Source of the DNA: Anderseniella sp963698275
GTDB lineage: Bacteria; Pseudomonadota; Alphaproteobacteria; Rhizobiales; Aestuariivirgaceae
Direction of reading: 5' to 3'
Assembly: GCA_963698275.1 (NCBI GenBank)
Contig: CAVOQE010000002.1
Location: forward strand, 186,001-250,000
Length of the DNA stretch: 64,000 bases
Position numbers and translations under genes: made by a program
Notes under the pieces: model-generated
The model's database searches: none
Told to the model about the DNA's origin: nothing
What the model saw: only the letters and a program-made list of their open reading frames with translations
Shown: positions 35,823-45,400 of the stretch, in pieces
How the letters are laid out: every line of letters starts with the position of its first letter
How positions within the stretch are numbered: the stretch's first letter is position 1

Positions 35823-36506
35823 GTGTTGGTTAGCAAAGTGTCGTTGAAATCCGGTCTGTTTGCCGGACTGATCATGTCAGTACTAATGTCTGCACCGCCG
35901 GCGGTGGCGGCAAGCGATATTGAGGGATGTCTGGGTAAAACGCCTGCGCTCGAGCGGATCGGACTTTGTTCGCGGGCGATCGAGGCAGGCCTGAGTGGCA
36001 AACAACTGGTCGAAGCTTACGCAGCACGTGGTGTGACATATGGTCGGTTGGGTCAACTCGACAATGCGATTGCTGACCTGAGCACTGCACTCGACAATGA
36101 CAAAGCCAACGTGAATTTACTCATTGCCCGCGCCAGGGCATTGTTCAACAAGCGTGATTTCGACCTGGCCATGCTGGATCTCGCAGAGGCAATAAAGCTG
36201 GATCCAAAAAATTCACTTCCGGTAAACCTGATGGGCAAAAATCATTTCATGCTTGCCAACTATGACATCGCATTGAAATTTTTCGGCGAAGCGATCGAGC
36301 TTGATCCAAACGACTACAATGCGTTTGTCAATCGGGCGACGACATACTACCGGACAAACAAGCTGCCGGAGGCGATGAAAGATGTAAATGCGGCCTATCT
36401 GATGTTGCCGCCGGGCGACAGTCGCGGCAGGGCGTTGCTGCAACTGAAAGTGGCCATTGAGCGTGCCTTCGCGTCGCAACAGGGCGTTGCGCCAGCGTCC
36501 AACTGA
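35823..36506 (+). CDS. Exported TPR-repeat protein
   Basis: About 227 residues from GTG 35823 (TTG 35826 is equally possible); the frame is open further upstream but the terminator and signal peptide favour this start. Signal peptide SLKSGLFAGLIMSVLMSAPPAVAA, then at least three tetratricopeptide repeats (e.g. GRLGQLDNAIADLSTAL, KRDFDLAMLDLAEAIKLDP, LANYDIALKFFGEAIELDP). Probably a periplasmic protein-interaction scaffold. Role unknown. Confidence 0.8.
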   Translation: MLVSKVSLKSGLFAGLIMSVLMSAPPAVAASDIEGCLGKTPALERIGLCSRAIEAGLSGKQLVEAYAARGVTYGRLGQLDNAIADLSTALDNDKANVNLLIARARALFNKRDFDLAMLDLAEAIKLDPKNSLPVNLMGKNHFMLANYDIALKFFGEAIELDPNDYNAFVNRATTYYRTNKLPEAMKDVNAAYLMLPPGDSRGRALLQLKVAIERAFASQQGVAPASN

Positions 36507-36521
36507 CGAATGACCCGGCAG

Positions 36522-36542
36522 GAGTTCTGAATTCAAGAACTC
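36522..36542. terminator. Hairpin between convergent TPR and phoX genes
   Basis: GAGTTCT-GAATTCA-AGAACTC is a perfect 7-bp stem with a self-complementary centre. It lies between two convergent genes, so it may act on both transcripts, although there is no T-run. Confidence 0.4.
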
Positions 36543-36593
36543 GCTGAGGTGAAGCCTTGCATGGTTCCAGTACCGCTGCGGCGGATTGCAACG

Positions 36594-38624
36594 TCAGCCG
36601 CCGATCCGCCCACCACCTTTTTTCCGTGCCGCAACGATGGATGGGCGCGGTGGCATGTCAGCTAAGAAGTCCGGCCAGCGGGTCGCCGGGTCCTCGAATG
36701 TCGAGGCTCTTGCAAACCCTGGAAACTCTTTGGTGCCATCTGCGCCGGGGTGTTGTACGGGCAGAAACACCGTTTCGAAATCAGGCGTAAAACAGGGCCC
36801 GCATATTTCCGCGCCCACCGGTACGCGGAAAAACAGCTTCGCAGTGCCGCGGGCATCTCCTTCCGTATCAACGCCGTACATGCCATCCGCTTTGCCGGTC
36901 TTGTGCCAGTTTTTGCCCTGATCGGTTGCCACCCAAAGCCGGCCGGCTCCGTCGACCGTGCAATTGTCCGGAGATCCGAACCAGCCATTGGCTGAGGTTG
37001 CAGGGTTCCACAAGGAGCCGATTTCCGCCACCGAAGGATCGCCGCATTTGATGAGTATCTGCCAGGTGAACCGGTCTGCGGCATGGTCGCGGCCAGGCGC
37101 AGTCATTTCGATGATATGGCCGAACAGGTTGTCGGCTCGCGGATTGGCGGTGTCGATCTGGTCCTTCTTGCGTTTGTCGTTGTTGGTCAGCATGACGTAA
37201 ATCTTGCCGGTTTGCTGATTGGGCTGAACATCTTCCGGGCGGTCCATCGGCGTAGCGCCAAGGGCTTTCGCGGCAAGTCTGGCGTCGATCAGAACCTGTG
37301 CCTGGCTCTCCCAGCCGTTTTCGGGCACCAGCGGGCCGTCGCCATAAGCCAGCGGTAACCAGTCCACTGTTCCGTTTGGATTGAAGCGGGCAACTGAAAG
37401 CGTGCCGTCCGACAACAGGGTTTTGTTGGCGACGCGATCATCGGATATCCGGTTGGCGGAAACGAAGCGGTAGACATACTCAAACCGCGCATCGTCGCCG
37501 GAATAGACCACGACGCGCCCGTCGCTGCTTGCAATGCACTCACAGCCTTCATGCCTGAACCGGCCCAGGGCGGTATGCTTTACCGGCGTGGAGGATGGGT
37601 CGAACGGATCGACCTCGACGACCCAGCCAAACCGGTTTGGTTCATTGGGTTCCTTGTCCACATTGAAGCGTGACTGGTACATGCCCCAGTTATACCAGTT
37701 GGCCGGAATGCCATATCTGGCATAGCTGTCGGCCTGATCACCACCAAGGCCCTTTTTCCTGCGCACCTGCTTGCCGTCCTTGTCCTCCATCTGATCGGTC
37801 CAGAAGTAGCCGTGGAAGTTCTCCTCAGCAGCCAGATATGTACCCCACGGAGTTACGCCGCCGGCACAATTGTTGAAGGTTCCGACAATGCGCCTGCCGG
37901 ACGGATCAGCGCTGGTCTGAAGCCGCGGATGCCCGGCGGCGGGGCCGTCGACTGACATTTCCGTATTGGCTGCAGATATGCGACGGTTGAGGGGCGACGT
38001 GGTCACGGGGCGCCATTTGCCGTCTTGCTGTTCGAGTTCGACGACACTGACACCGTGCGCGGCCATCTCGATGTCGACCATCTGCTCGCTGATCTCCGCA
38101 AAATCATTGTCCTTGGGAGATGCCGTCAGACCGGGAAACATGACTTCCGGGCTGGTGTACTCATGATTGACGCACATCAACAGATTGTCCGCACGATCGG
38201 GAATTTCGAACACGCCAATATAGTCATTGTTGTAACCAAACTGGCGATGCTGGCGGGCTGCGGTTTGAGACCGGGGATCAAATACTTCAGAATCGTCAAA
38301 CAGGCCGTCACCCCAGCGCAGCAGGACGTCCGCGTCATAACCGTCAGCAATGTGGTGATCGGTATCAATACCTGCCGGCAACTCGTTAAAATCAAACGCC
38401 GATGTAGTGTTGCCGGTTGTCGCCGAGGAAGCAGATGCGGTACCTGCCATCAGATACGAAACCGTCGTTACGGCCAGGGCACCCTTCAACACGTCGCGAC
38501 GCCCGAAGCGGTGCTGGATAACATCGCCGATCGTTGCCGTGTCCACGGTGTGCGTCGGGGTGTCATCAAAGGCTTCAAATGCCTCTGCCTTGTTGTTGAA
38601 TGATGGCTCTTTGCTGTTCGACAT
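36594..38624 (-). CDS. PhoX-family alkaline phosphatase
   Basis: 676 residues from ATG 38622-38624, which follows AAAGGTG. A twin-arginine signal is visible (FGRRDVLKGALAVTTVSYLMAG, RR at 42-43). The body (LLMCVNHEYTSPEVMF, NNCAGGVTPWGTYLAAEENFHGYF, DNCTVDGAGRLWVATDQG) is the DUF839/PhoX beta-propeller that uses Fe and Ca to hydrolyse phosphomonoesters in the periplasm. I looked for a Pho box upstream and did not find a convincing one. Confidence 0.93.
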   Translation of the reverse strand: MSNSKEPSFNNKAEAFEAFDDTPTHTVDTATIGDVIQHRFGRRDVLKGALAVTTVSYLMAGTASASSATTGNTTSAFDFNELPAGIDTDHHIADGYDADVLLRWGDGLFDDSEVFDPRSQTAARQHRQFGYNNDYIGVFEIPDRADNLLMCVNHEYTSPEVMFPGLTASPKDNDFAEISEQMVDIEMAAHGVSVVELEQQDGKWRPVTTSPLNRRISAANTEMSVDGPAAGHPRLQTSADPSGRRIVGTFNNCAGGVTPWGTYLAAEENFHGYFWTDQMEDKDGKQVRRKKGLGGDQADSYARYGIPANWYNWGMYQSRFNVDKEPNEPNRFGWVVEVDPFDPSSTPVKHTALGRFRHEGCECIASSDGRVVVYSGDDARFEYVYRFVSANRISDDRVANKTLLSDGTLSVARFNPNGTVDWLPLAYGDGPLVPENGWESQAQVLIDARLAAKALGATPMDRPEDVQPNQQTGKIYVMLTNNDKRKKDQIDTANPRADNLFGHIIEMTAPGRDHAADRFTWQILIKCGDPSVAEIGSLWNPATSANGWFGSPDNCTVDGAGRLWVATDQGKNWHKTGKADGMYGVDTEGDARGTAKLFFRVPVGAEICGPCFTPDFETVFLPVQHPGADGTKEFPGFARASTFEDPATRWPDFLADMPPRPSIVAARKKGGGRIGG

Positions 38625-38759
38625 TGGTTTTTCACCTTTGTAAGGGGCACAACTGCAGGAGATTTTCGTCTGCCGGTTACTACTGCGTGTTTGCGACATG
38701 CCAATGAAGGTCAAAGTTGCCTCGACCATGCCGCCATAAGCGGTTAGGCTCAACGCTTC

Positions 38760-39368
38760 ATGGCCCGTCAGGGTACAACATTCCAAGTGAGGACAAAGCC
38801 TGTGTCAACCGAACTGTTGCTGCCACAAGTGACAATGCCCGGCCTGAGCTTTCGCGAGTGGCAGGCAGGCGACGCAGCGGCGCTGGCGCGTTTCATGACC
38901 ACGCCGGAATACAACCGCTGGCTGGCCGTAAAGCTGCAGTCGGTGGCGGAAATCGATGTTGTTCTCAAACGCCACCTGGCCCGGCAGAAATCCCGCAATC
39001 GCCGGCATTTCAGGCTGTGTGCGGTTGATGCAGGCACCGGGGAACTGATTGCCGACGGTTTCATCTGGCTGCTCGGCGGCGGCGCCGCAGAGGTCGGCTG
39101 GGGCGTCGACCCGACGGTCTGGGATACAGGCGCCGGCACCATGATGGGTGAGGTATTGTGTGCAATGGCCATCGAGCGTCTCGACGCAACCGAGGTATGG
39201 TGCAAGGTCATGGCGCCAAATCTTGCCTCTGCACGTATTGCCGCCAAGCTCGGATTTTCCATGCAACGGACTGTGATGCCGGGATCGGCAGGTCTCAATC
39301 GTGCTCATGATATCGAGATTTACCGGCTGCTCGCAGAGGAGTATTTTGAGCGCGGCTATGCCATCTGA
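38760..39368 (+). CDS. GNAT-family N-acetyltransferase
   Basis: 202 residues from ATG 38760; GTG 38802 behind GAGGAC is an alternative and would give 188 residues. RimJ/RimL-like GNAT domain: LSFREWQAGDAAALARFM, EVGWGVDPTVWDTGAGT and APNLASARIAAKLGFSMQ (acetyl-CoA region and final strand). Substrate unknown. Its stop overlaps the next gene start by 11 bp. Confidence 0.82.
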   Translation: MARQGTTFQVRTKPVSTELLLPQVTMPGLSFREWQAGDAAALARFMTTPEYNRWLAVKLQSVAEIDVVLKRHLARQKSRNRRHFRLCAVDAGTGELIADGFIWLLGGGAAEVGWGVDPTVWDTGAGTMMGEVLCAMAIERLDATEVWCKVMAPNLASARIAAKLGFSMQRTVMPGSAGLNRAHDIEIYRLLAEEYFERGYAI

Positions 39369-40605
39369 CCTTGGGCGTGCCTTGACGGCTGCGGTCATTG
39401 GTGCGGGTCCTGCCGGGCTGATGGCAGCCGATGTGATGGTAAAAGCGGGCCTTCAGGTTACGGTCTTTGACCGCATGCCGTCCGCCGGCCGTAAATTCCT
39501 GATGGCGGGCCGGGGTGGATTGAACCTGACCCACTCCGAACCCCTTGACGAGTTTCTGCGGCGTTATGCTGATGCATCAGCCTGGCTTGGCCCGGCCATC
39601 ACAGCGTTCTCACCGGGTGATGTGCGCACCTGGGCCGATGGCCATGGCCAGGAGACGTTTGTCGGATCGTCGGGCCGTGTGTTTCCCAAAAGCTTCAAGG
39701 CATCGCCCCTGCTGCGGGCGTGGCTGCGCGAGTTGAATGAACTGGGTGTCATGCTTGAAACGCGCAAGCACTGGACAGGTTGGGGTCATGACGGTGCCTT
39801 GAGTTTTTCAGATGGCTCGAACATCAATGCGGACGTGTGCGTGCTGGCCCTGGGCGGGGCCAGTTGGCCGCGCCTGGGGGCCGACGGCAACTGGGTGTCC
39901 GTGCTGGCAGGCAAAGGCATCGAGGTCGCACCGCTGGTTGCGTCCAATGCCGGTGTGACCTGCAATTGGTCGGACATGACCATTGCCCGCCATGCCGGAG
40001 CGCCGCTGAAGCGCATCGCCGTTACCCTGGCCGGGCGTACGGTGCGCGGTGAAGCCATGATCAGCCGGTCGGGTCTTGAGGGCGGCGCAATCTATGCCTT
40101 GTCACGCGAACTGCGAAATGTGCTGGCGACGTCAGATTACGCTGAATTGCAGCTTGATTTGCGCCCTGAACTTGATGTGGCCCAACTGACTGCAAGGCTT
40201 GCCAAAATCCCCCGCAAGCAGTCGCTGAGCAACAGGTTGCGCAAGGCGGCCGGTCTGTCGCCGCAGGCCATATCCGTGTGGCGTGACTGTGTTGATTGGA
40301 AAAACCTGGAGACGGATGTCGCACTTGCCCACAGTCTCAAGGCGGTTGTGGTAAAGGTGACCGGTATCCAGCCAATCGACAGGGCGATCTCGTCTGCCGG
40401 CGGAATCGCAGCGGACGAGATCGACGAAAACTTCATGCTGACAAGGCTCCCGGGTGTGTTTGTGTGTGGTGAGATGCTGGACTGGGACGCGCCAACCGGC
40501 GGCTACCTGCTGCAGGCTTGTTTTGCAACCGGACGGGCCGCAGGTGCTGGTGCAGCAGGGTTTGCGCTTAAGTCAGCCGGACAATTGGCCGCCGAACCTG
40601 ACTGA
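39358..40605 (+). CDS. BaiN/HI0933-like FAD-dependent oxidoreductase (TIGR03862 type)
   Basis: 415 residues from ATG 39358. FAD-binding AVIGAGPAGLMAADVMVKAG at the N terminus, FLMAGRGGLNLTHSE and the C-terminal GEMLDWDAPTGGYLLQACF are signatures of the HI0933 flavoprotein family. Characterised relatives (BaiN) reduce unsaturated steroids, but most members have unknown substrates. Translation is coupled to the GNAT gene. Confidence 0.88.
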   Translation: MPSDLGRALTAAVIGAGPAGLMAADVMVKAGLQVTVFDRMPSAGRKFLMAGRGGLNLTHSEPLDEFLRRYADASAWLGPAITAFSPGDVRTWADGHGQETFVGSSGRVFPKSFKASPLLRAWLRELNELGVMLETRKHWTGWGHDGALSFSDGSNINADVCVLALGGASWPRLGADGNWVSVLAGKGIEVAPLVASNAGVTCNWSDMTIARHAGAPLKRIAVTLAGRTVRGEAMISRSGLEGGAIYALSRELRNVLATSDYAELQLDLRPELDVAQLTARLAKIPRKQSLSNRLRKAAGLSPQAISVWRDCVDWKNLETDVALAHSLKAVVVKVTGIQPIDRAISSAGGIAADEIDENFMLTRLPGVFVCGEMLDWDAPTGGYLLQACFATGRAAGAGAAGFALKSAGQLAAEPD

Positions 40606-40716
40606 AAACTTCACGATGGCGGTGCATTTTTCATTGCAGGCTGACGAAATTTCAAACATCCTGCGGCGCATGACTTGGTCATGACCTGATCATGACATCG
40701 TGAAGGAGACAAGCTG

Positions 40717-41481
40717 ATGACCGTTGCCGCCACACCATTGCGTCCCAACCGCCTCGACCACCAGGAGACCCGTGTTGACCTGGCTGCCGCCTTCCGGTGG
40801 ACTGCCCGGCTGAACATGCATGAGGCTGTCGCCAATCATTTCTCGGTTGCCGTCAACGAGGACGGAACGCAGTTCCTGATGAACCCCAACCAGATGCATT
40901 TTGCCCGTATCAAGGCGTCCGATCTGTTGCTGATCGATGCCAATGATCCCGATACCATGACCCGGCCCGACGCGCCGGACCCCACCGCATGGGGGCTGCA
41001 TGGCGCCATTCACCGGCTGTGTCCGCATGCCCGCGTGGCCATGCATGTGCATTCCATTCACGCCACCGTTCTGGCCACCCTGGATGATCCGGGCCTGCCG
41101 CCGATCGATCAGAACTGCGCGGTGTTTTTCAATCGCTATGCGATCGATGATGAATATGGCGGCCTGGCCTTTGAAGAAGAGGCCGAGCGCGCCTGCAGCC
41201 ATTTGTCGGACCCTGCCAAGCAGGTCCTGATCATGGGCAATCACGGCATCATGGTCATCGGGGACACGGTCGCCGATGCGTTCAACCGCATGTACTATTT
41301 TGAACGCGCTGCTGAAACCTACATCAAGGCCTTATGGACCGGGCGCAAGCTGAAAGTGCTGTCGGACGAAGTGGCTGAAAAAACCGCCCGCGAGATTGAG
41401 GAATATCCCGGCCAGGCAGACTGCCATCTGAACGAGCTGAAGGCCATCCTCGACGACGAAGGCTCCGATTATGCCCACTGA
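40717..41481 (+). CDS. Class II aldolase/adducin-family protein
   Basis: 254 residues with an AAGGAGAC ribosome-binding site. Zn-ligand pattern of class II aldolases: AMHVHSIHATVLAT (His-x-His) and MGNHGIMVIGDT with the third His region. The N-terminal HEAVANHFSVAV is also typical. Substrate uncertain; relatives include fuculose-phosphate aldolase and decarboxylase-like proteins. Overlaps the next gene by 11 bp. Confidence 0.88.
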   Translation: MTVAATPLRPNRLDHQETRVDLAAAFRWTARLNMHEAVANHFSVAVNEDGTQFLMNPNQMHFARIKASDLLLIDANDPDTMTRPDAPDPTAWGLHGAIHRLCPHARVAMHVHSIHATVLATLDDPGLPPIDQNCAVFFNRYAIDDEYGGLAFEEEAERACSHLSDPAKQVLIMGNHGIMVIGDTVADAFNRMYYFERAAETYIKALWTGRKLKVLSDEVAEKTAREIEEYPGQADCHLNELKAILDDEGSDYAH

Positions 41482-42473
41482 GCGGCCATCTGAGCCCGCA
41501 CCGCGCAGCAAGTGGAACTATCATCCCGAACTGCCGCTGGCCGACAAGTCGATTTTTGGCTGGCCACTTGATCTCCGTTTTCTGGCGCGTTGGTTCCGAC
41601 GCAGTTGGTTGTCACTCAGTGAACGCATACTGTTGCTGCTCGTTGCAGTTGCAGCCTGGTATTTTCTATATCCCGGGCTCGAGCAGGCAAGAACATTTGC
41701 GGTCGGCTGGATACTGCAAACCTGGGTTGTCAACATGGGGCTCATGCTGGCTGTCGCCGGATCGCTGCACTGGTACTTCTACATCAGGCGCGGCCAGGGC
41801 AAAAAACTTAAGTTCGACCATCGTGATATGGCCAAAGGCAGCCGGACATTTGCGTTCCGGAACCAGGTACACGACAACATGTTCTGGTCACTGGGCAGCG
41901 GCGTATTCTTCTGGACGGCATTTCAGGTGCTGACACTGTGGGCAATGGCCAATGGATACCTGCCGACGACAAGTTTCACCGATAACCCGTTCTGGTTTCT
42001 CGCGTCTTTTCGTGCTGATGCCGATCTGGTCGGCATTGCACTTCTACTGGATACACCGGTTGCTGCATGTGCCGTTTTTCTATCGGCATTTTCATTGCCT
42101 GCATCATCGCAATGTCAATGTCGGTCCCTGGTCCGGTGCGTCCATGCACCCGGTTGAGCATTTGCTGTATTTCTCGTCCGTCATCATCCATCTGGTCGCG
42201 GCATCTCACCCGGTCCACGTGATCTACAATCTGCACTACCAGGCCTTGGGTGCGGCCATGAGCCATACCGGCTATGAGGACCTGCTGATCAAGGACAAGC
42301 GGCGTCTGGAGCTTGGTACCTTTTACCATCAGTTGCATCACCGGTTTTTTGAATGCAATTACGGCAATCAGGAAATGCCTTGGGACCGCTGGTTCGGCAC
42401 GTTTCATGATGGCTCTGATGAAGCCACCCGCATGATACGTGAAAGAAAACAACGCATGCATGGGGCGGGTTGA
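41471..42473 (+). pseudogene. Sterol desaturase / fatty acid hydroxylase family protein, frameshifted as read
   Basis: Two frames together make one membrane di-iron protein. Frame 1 (from ATG 41471) has several membrane helices to DNPFWFLASF; frame 2 continues VLMPIWSALHFYWIHRLLHV and carries all the His boxes (HRLLH, HCLHH, HQLHH) to 42473. Dropping one base at about 42011 (after TCTTTT) joins them cleanly. As read, frame 1 ends at 42157 without any catalytic His box. Both parts are conserved, so sequence error is likely. Translationally coupled to the aldolase gene. Confidence 0.82.
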
Positions 42474-42583
42474 ACAGCTTTGCGGCAGGGCATGCCGTGA
42501 TCTGCTGTTTTGGTGTCGCACATTGAACTGCGCCGGTGCTGTTTTCAGATACAGCTACTGCTTTAGGTGGAACTCAGGCCGTC

Positions 42584-43996
42584 ATGTTTCTATCCGTATT
42601 TGACATTTTCAAGATTGGCGTAGGCCCGTCCTCATCCCATACCATGGGGCCGATGACGGCGGCTGCGCGGTTTCTGGATGATCTGCGCTCCGGCAGGACG
42701 CCCATACCCGGCTCCGGTGCACCGGCGCACCTGCAGTGCACGCTGCACGGCTCGCTGGCCTTTACTGGCAAGGGGCACTCCACGGACCGGGCCGTCATTC
42801 TGGGCCTGTGCGGGTTTGAGCCTGCCACCATTGATCCCGATGACGCTGAACTGGCTCTGGCCGCGGTTGCCAGGACCCGCACCGTTCAGCCGAATGGGCT
42901 GGATCCGTTGAAATTCAATCCGGACGAAGACCTGATCTTCGATTATGGGCCACCGCTTGAGGGCCATGCCAACGGTATGGTGCTGCGGGCATTCGATGCC
43001 GCAGGCGCCCTGCGGCTGGAAGAAACCTATTTCTCCATCGGCGGCGGCTTTATCCTGACCGCAGACGAACTGGGAGACCTTGATCGCACACCGGCGGGCC
43101 TGAAGACCGCAAAGAAGGAAGCCGGGTACAAATATCCGTTTTCAACGGCGCAGGAGATGCTGGCGCTGGGCGCGAAGCACGGCAAGACCATTGCCGAAAT
43201 GAAGCGCGCCAATGAGAGCGCCCATATCGATCCGGCACAGCTTGATGAGCGTCTGGACGGTATCTGGAAAACCATGTCGGGCTGTATTGACCGGGGCTTG
43301 CGTGAAGACGGCATCCTGCCCGGTGGTCTGAATGTGCGCCGCCGTGCGAAGAAGATACATGACCGTCTTGTAGAACAACGCGGGTCAAACATGGCGCAGC
43401 CGCATGTGGCCAATGACTGGATGTCGGTGTATGCGATGGCGGTGAACGAGGAAAACGCCGCCGGTGGCAAGGTTGTGACGTCGCCGACCAATGGAGCGGC
43501 AGGCGTCATGCCGGCCGTGATGCGCTATTACCGCGATCACTGCATCGGCTCCAGTGATGAGGGCCTGCGCACCATGCTTCTCACCGCTGCAGCCATTGGC
43601 GGACTGATCAAGCACAACGCTTCCATTTCAGGCGCCGAAGTCGGCTGTCAGGGCGAGGTAGGCTCTGCCGCTGCCATGGCGGCAGCAGGGCTTTGCGCAG
43701 CGCTGGGTGGTACGAATGAACAGGTTGAAAACGCCGCTGAAATCGCCCTGGAGCACCATCTCGGCATGACCTGCGACCCGGTCGGCGGCCTGGTGCAGGT
43801 GCCGTGCATCGAGCGCAACGGCCTGGGGGCAATAAAGGCGGTATCGGCAGCATCCCTTGCGCTGCACGGCGACGGCCAGCACTTCATGCCGCTGGACAAC
43901 TGCATCGAAGCCATGCGCCAGACCGGCCAGGACATGTCGGAGAAGTACAAGGAGACCAGCCTCGGCGGTCTCGCGGTAAATCTGCCGGAGTGCTGA
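42584..43996 (+). CDS. sdaA: L-serine ammonia-lyase, single-chain type
   Basis: 470 residues from ATG 42584. Deaminates L-serine to pyruvate and ammonia with a [4Fe-4S] cluster. N-terminal SVFDIFKIGVGPSSSHTMGP and the cluster cysteines in VGCQGEVGSAAAMAAAG, MTCDPVGGLVQVPCIERN are clear. N-terminal beta and C-terminal alpha domains are fused, as in gammaproteobacteria. Depends on Fe-S assembly encoded earlier in the window. Confidence 0.95.
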   Translation: MFLSVFDIFKIGVGPSSSHTMGPMTAAARFLDDLRSGRTPIPGSGAPAHLQCTLHGSLAFTGKGHSTDRAVILGLCGFEPATIDPDDAELALAAVARTRTVQPNGLDPLKFNPDEDLIFDYGPPLEGHANGMVLRAFDAAGALRLEETYFSIGGGFILTADELGDLDRTPAGLKTAKKEAGYKYPFSTAQEMLALGAKHGKTIAEMKRANESAHIDPAQLDERLDGIWKTMSGCIDRGLREDGILPGGLNVRRRAKKIHDRLVEQRGSNMAQPHVANDWMSVYAMAVNEENAAGGKVVTSPTNGAAGVMPAVMRYYRDHCIGSSDEGLRTMLLTAAAIGGLIKHNASISGAEVGCQGEVGSAAAMAAAGLCAALGGTNEQVENAAEIALEHHLGMTCDPVGGLVQVPCIERNGLGAIKAVSAASLALHGDGQHFMPLDNCIEAMRQTGQDMSEKYKETSLGGLAVNLPEC

Positions 43997-44035
43997 GAAT
44001 CACACTTGGGCGCCTGCATCGCACTTGCTGGCATT

Positions 44036-44060
44036 GGATCCCCGTTTTCACGAGGATGAC
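44036..44060. repeat. REP-like palindromic element
   Basis: GGATCCCCGTTTTCACGAGGATGAC is an imperfect hairpin of the type GGATCCCCGC...GCGGGGATGAC that is scattered between genes in many proteobacteria. It lies 40 bp after sdaA. Confidence 0.5.
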
Positions 44061-44118
44061 ATCTGTGTTGAATTCCAACTAGGCCCGACCGGGCCTCGGG
44101 CCGGTCAGGCCCGCCCCC

Positions 44119-44257
44119 GCGGAGCGCAGCCGCAGGCTGCTTGCGTGAGCGAAATAAAACAAAGCTCCGAAGCACGAAGTGCTGAGGCAAGGCCGACTGG
44201 CCGCCGCACGAAGTGCGCCCTAGCGGAGCGCAGCCGAAGGCTGCTTGCGTGAGCGAA
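44119..44257. repeat. Pair of 35-bp direct repeats with internal hairpins
   Basis: Copy 1 (44119-44153) and copy 2 (44223-44257) agree at 34 of 35 positions; each holds the hairpin GCAGCC-GNA-GGCTGC. The 69 bp between them contain two GCACGAAGTGC palindromes. A GC-rich palindromic stretch precedes the array (44080-44115). Together with the REP-like element this fills the 352-bp gap between sdaA and the next gene. Likely an intergenic repeat family. Confidence 0.75.
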
Positions 44258-44348
44258 TTGAGATAACAACAATACCCCATCTGGCCTGCCCCTTGCTCAG
44301 TTCCTAACAGGACGTAGCGATCGTGTATCAAAAAGGCACAGTTTCGAC

Positions 44349-44501
44349 ATGCTCTACAAAGTGTTCAAGGTCGGTAAATGGGTGATTATCGCGGATTTGT
44401 CTGCCGGAGTGGTGATCAATGCGGCCTGGGCAATGGGATTGGTCAACCCGCTTGGCTGGGGTGTAAAACTGGCCGATGTCATTCAGACCACCTTGCAGTG
44501 A
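44349..44501 (+). CDS. Candidate 50-residue protein
   Basis: MLYKVFKVGKWVIIADLSAG... ends in DVIQTTLQ. A hydrophobic middle (about residues 11-35) could be one membrane helix. Start is 13 bases after AAAAAGGC, a weak site. Its last 19 bp overlap the end of the convergent FAH-family gene. Composition looks coding, but I recognise no family. Confidence 0.45.
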   Translation: MLYKVFKVGKWVIIADLSAGVVINAAWAMGLVNPLGWGVKLADVIQTTLQ

Positions 44502-45181
44502 AACCCGCCGACACCTTCCACAAATCCTTCCATGCGGTCACCGCGCACGACGGGCCCGACACCTGACGGTGTGCCCGACATGATCAGGTCACCCGCCGCC
44601 AGTTCAAACAGGCCGGACAGATAGCAAATCATTTCCGGCACCTTCCAGATCATCTGGTTCAGATCCCCTTGCTGGCGAAGCTCGCCATTGACCTTGAGCC
44701 ATACGGCACCTGCATCCGGGTGCCCGATATCCGATACCGGCACCAGCCCCGTCATCGGGGCTGAGTGATCAAACGCCTTGCCGATTTCCCAGGGCCGGCC
44801 GGCCTTCTTCATTTGTCCTTGCAGGTCGCGGCGGGTCATGTCGAGACCTGCGCCATAGCCATAGACATGGCCCAGCGCATCATCCAGCGCGATATCCGTG
44901 CCACCGGACTTGAGCGCCACGATCATTTCAATCTCGTGGTGAACATCGTTTGAGGCAGGCGGGTAGGGAAAGGTAATCTCGCCGCTGGCATCGGCGGTGA
45001 CGATATTCTCTGGGCACTTGAGAAAGAAGAACGGGTCCTCCCGGTCCGGATCATGCCCCATCTCGATAGCATGCGCGGCATAGTTGCGCCCGACACAATA
45101 GACCCGGCGGACGGGGAAGGTGTCCGAAGTGCCGGCAACGGGCAGGGTGGTGCGGCTGGGGTCGGGGATGACGTAGGACAT
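44483..45181 (-). CDS. Fumarylacetoacetate hydrolase family protein
   Basis: 232 residues from ATG 45179-45181. FAH fold with VYCVGRNYAAHAIEMG, FFFLKCPENI, HHEIEMIVAL (metal-ligand Glu pair) and IMSGTPSGVGPV. Members hydrolyse or decarboxylate acylpyruvates and related 2-keto acids; the small single-domain size fits acylpyruvase/FAHD1-like enzymes. An earlier in-frame ATG (45241) is less likely. Confidence 0.9.
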   Translation of the reverse strand: MSYVIPDPSRTTLPVAGTSDTFPVRRVYCVGRNYAAHAIEMGHDPDREDPFFFLKCPENIVTADASGEITFPYPPASNDVHHEIEMIVALKSGGTDIALDDALGHVYGYGAGLDMTRRDLQGQMKKAGRPWEIGKAFDHSAPMTGLVPVSDIGHPDAGAVWLKVNGELRQQGDLNQMIWKVPEMICYLSGLFELAAGDLIMSGTPSGVGPVVRGDRMEGFVEGVGGFHCKVV

Positions 45182-45400
45182 GGCGGCTGTGCTTTCGGAT
45201 AACTGGATAGAGGTCAAGCAGGGTTTAGCTGTTTTCATCACCCGCGCGAAAGCGTCATTCCATCATGCGACGGGTGCATTGCTGTACGGCATTTCTGGTG
45301 GCTTTGTACATTTGATCCAATGCGGGCAAGGTCGGATTAACAGAATTCTGCCATTGTAGAGTTGTTTCGACATGTTGCGCCGAAAATCTGTGGATCAATC

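Noticed and set aside
38625..38759. Pho box upstream of phoX
   Set aside because: No pair of TGTCA-type repeats at 11-bp spacing found.
44119..44257. Two 35-bp repeats as a CRISPR array
   Set aside because: Only two copies, the repeats themselves are hairpin-rich, and the interval holds palindromes; no cas genes.
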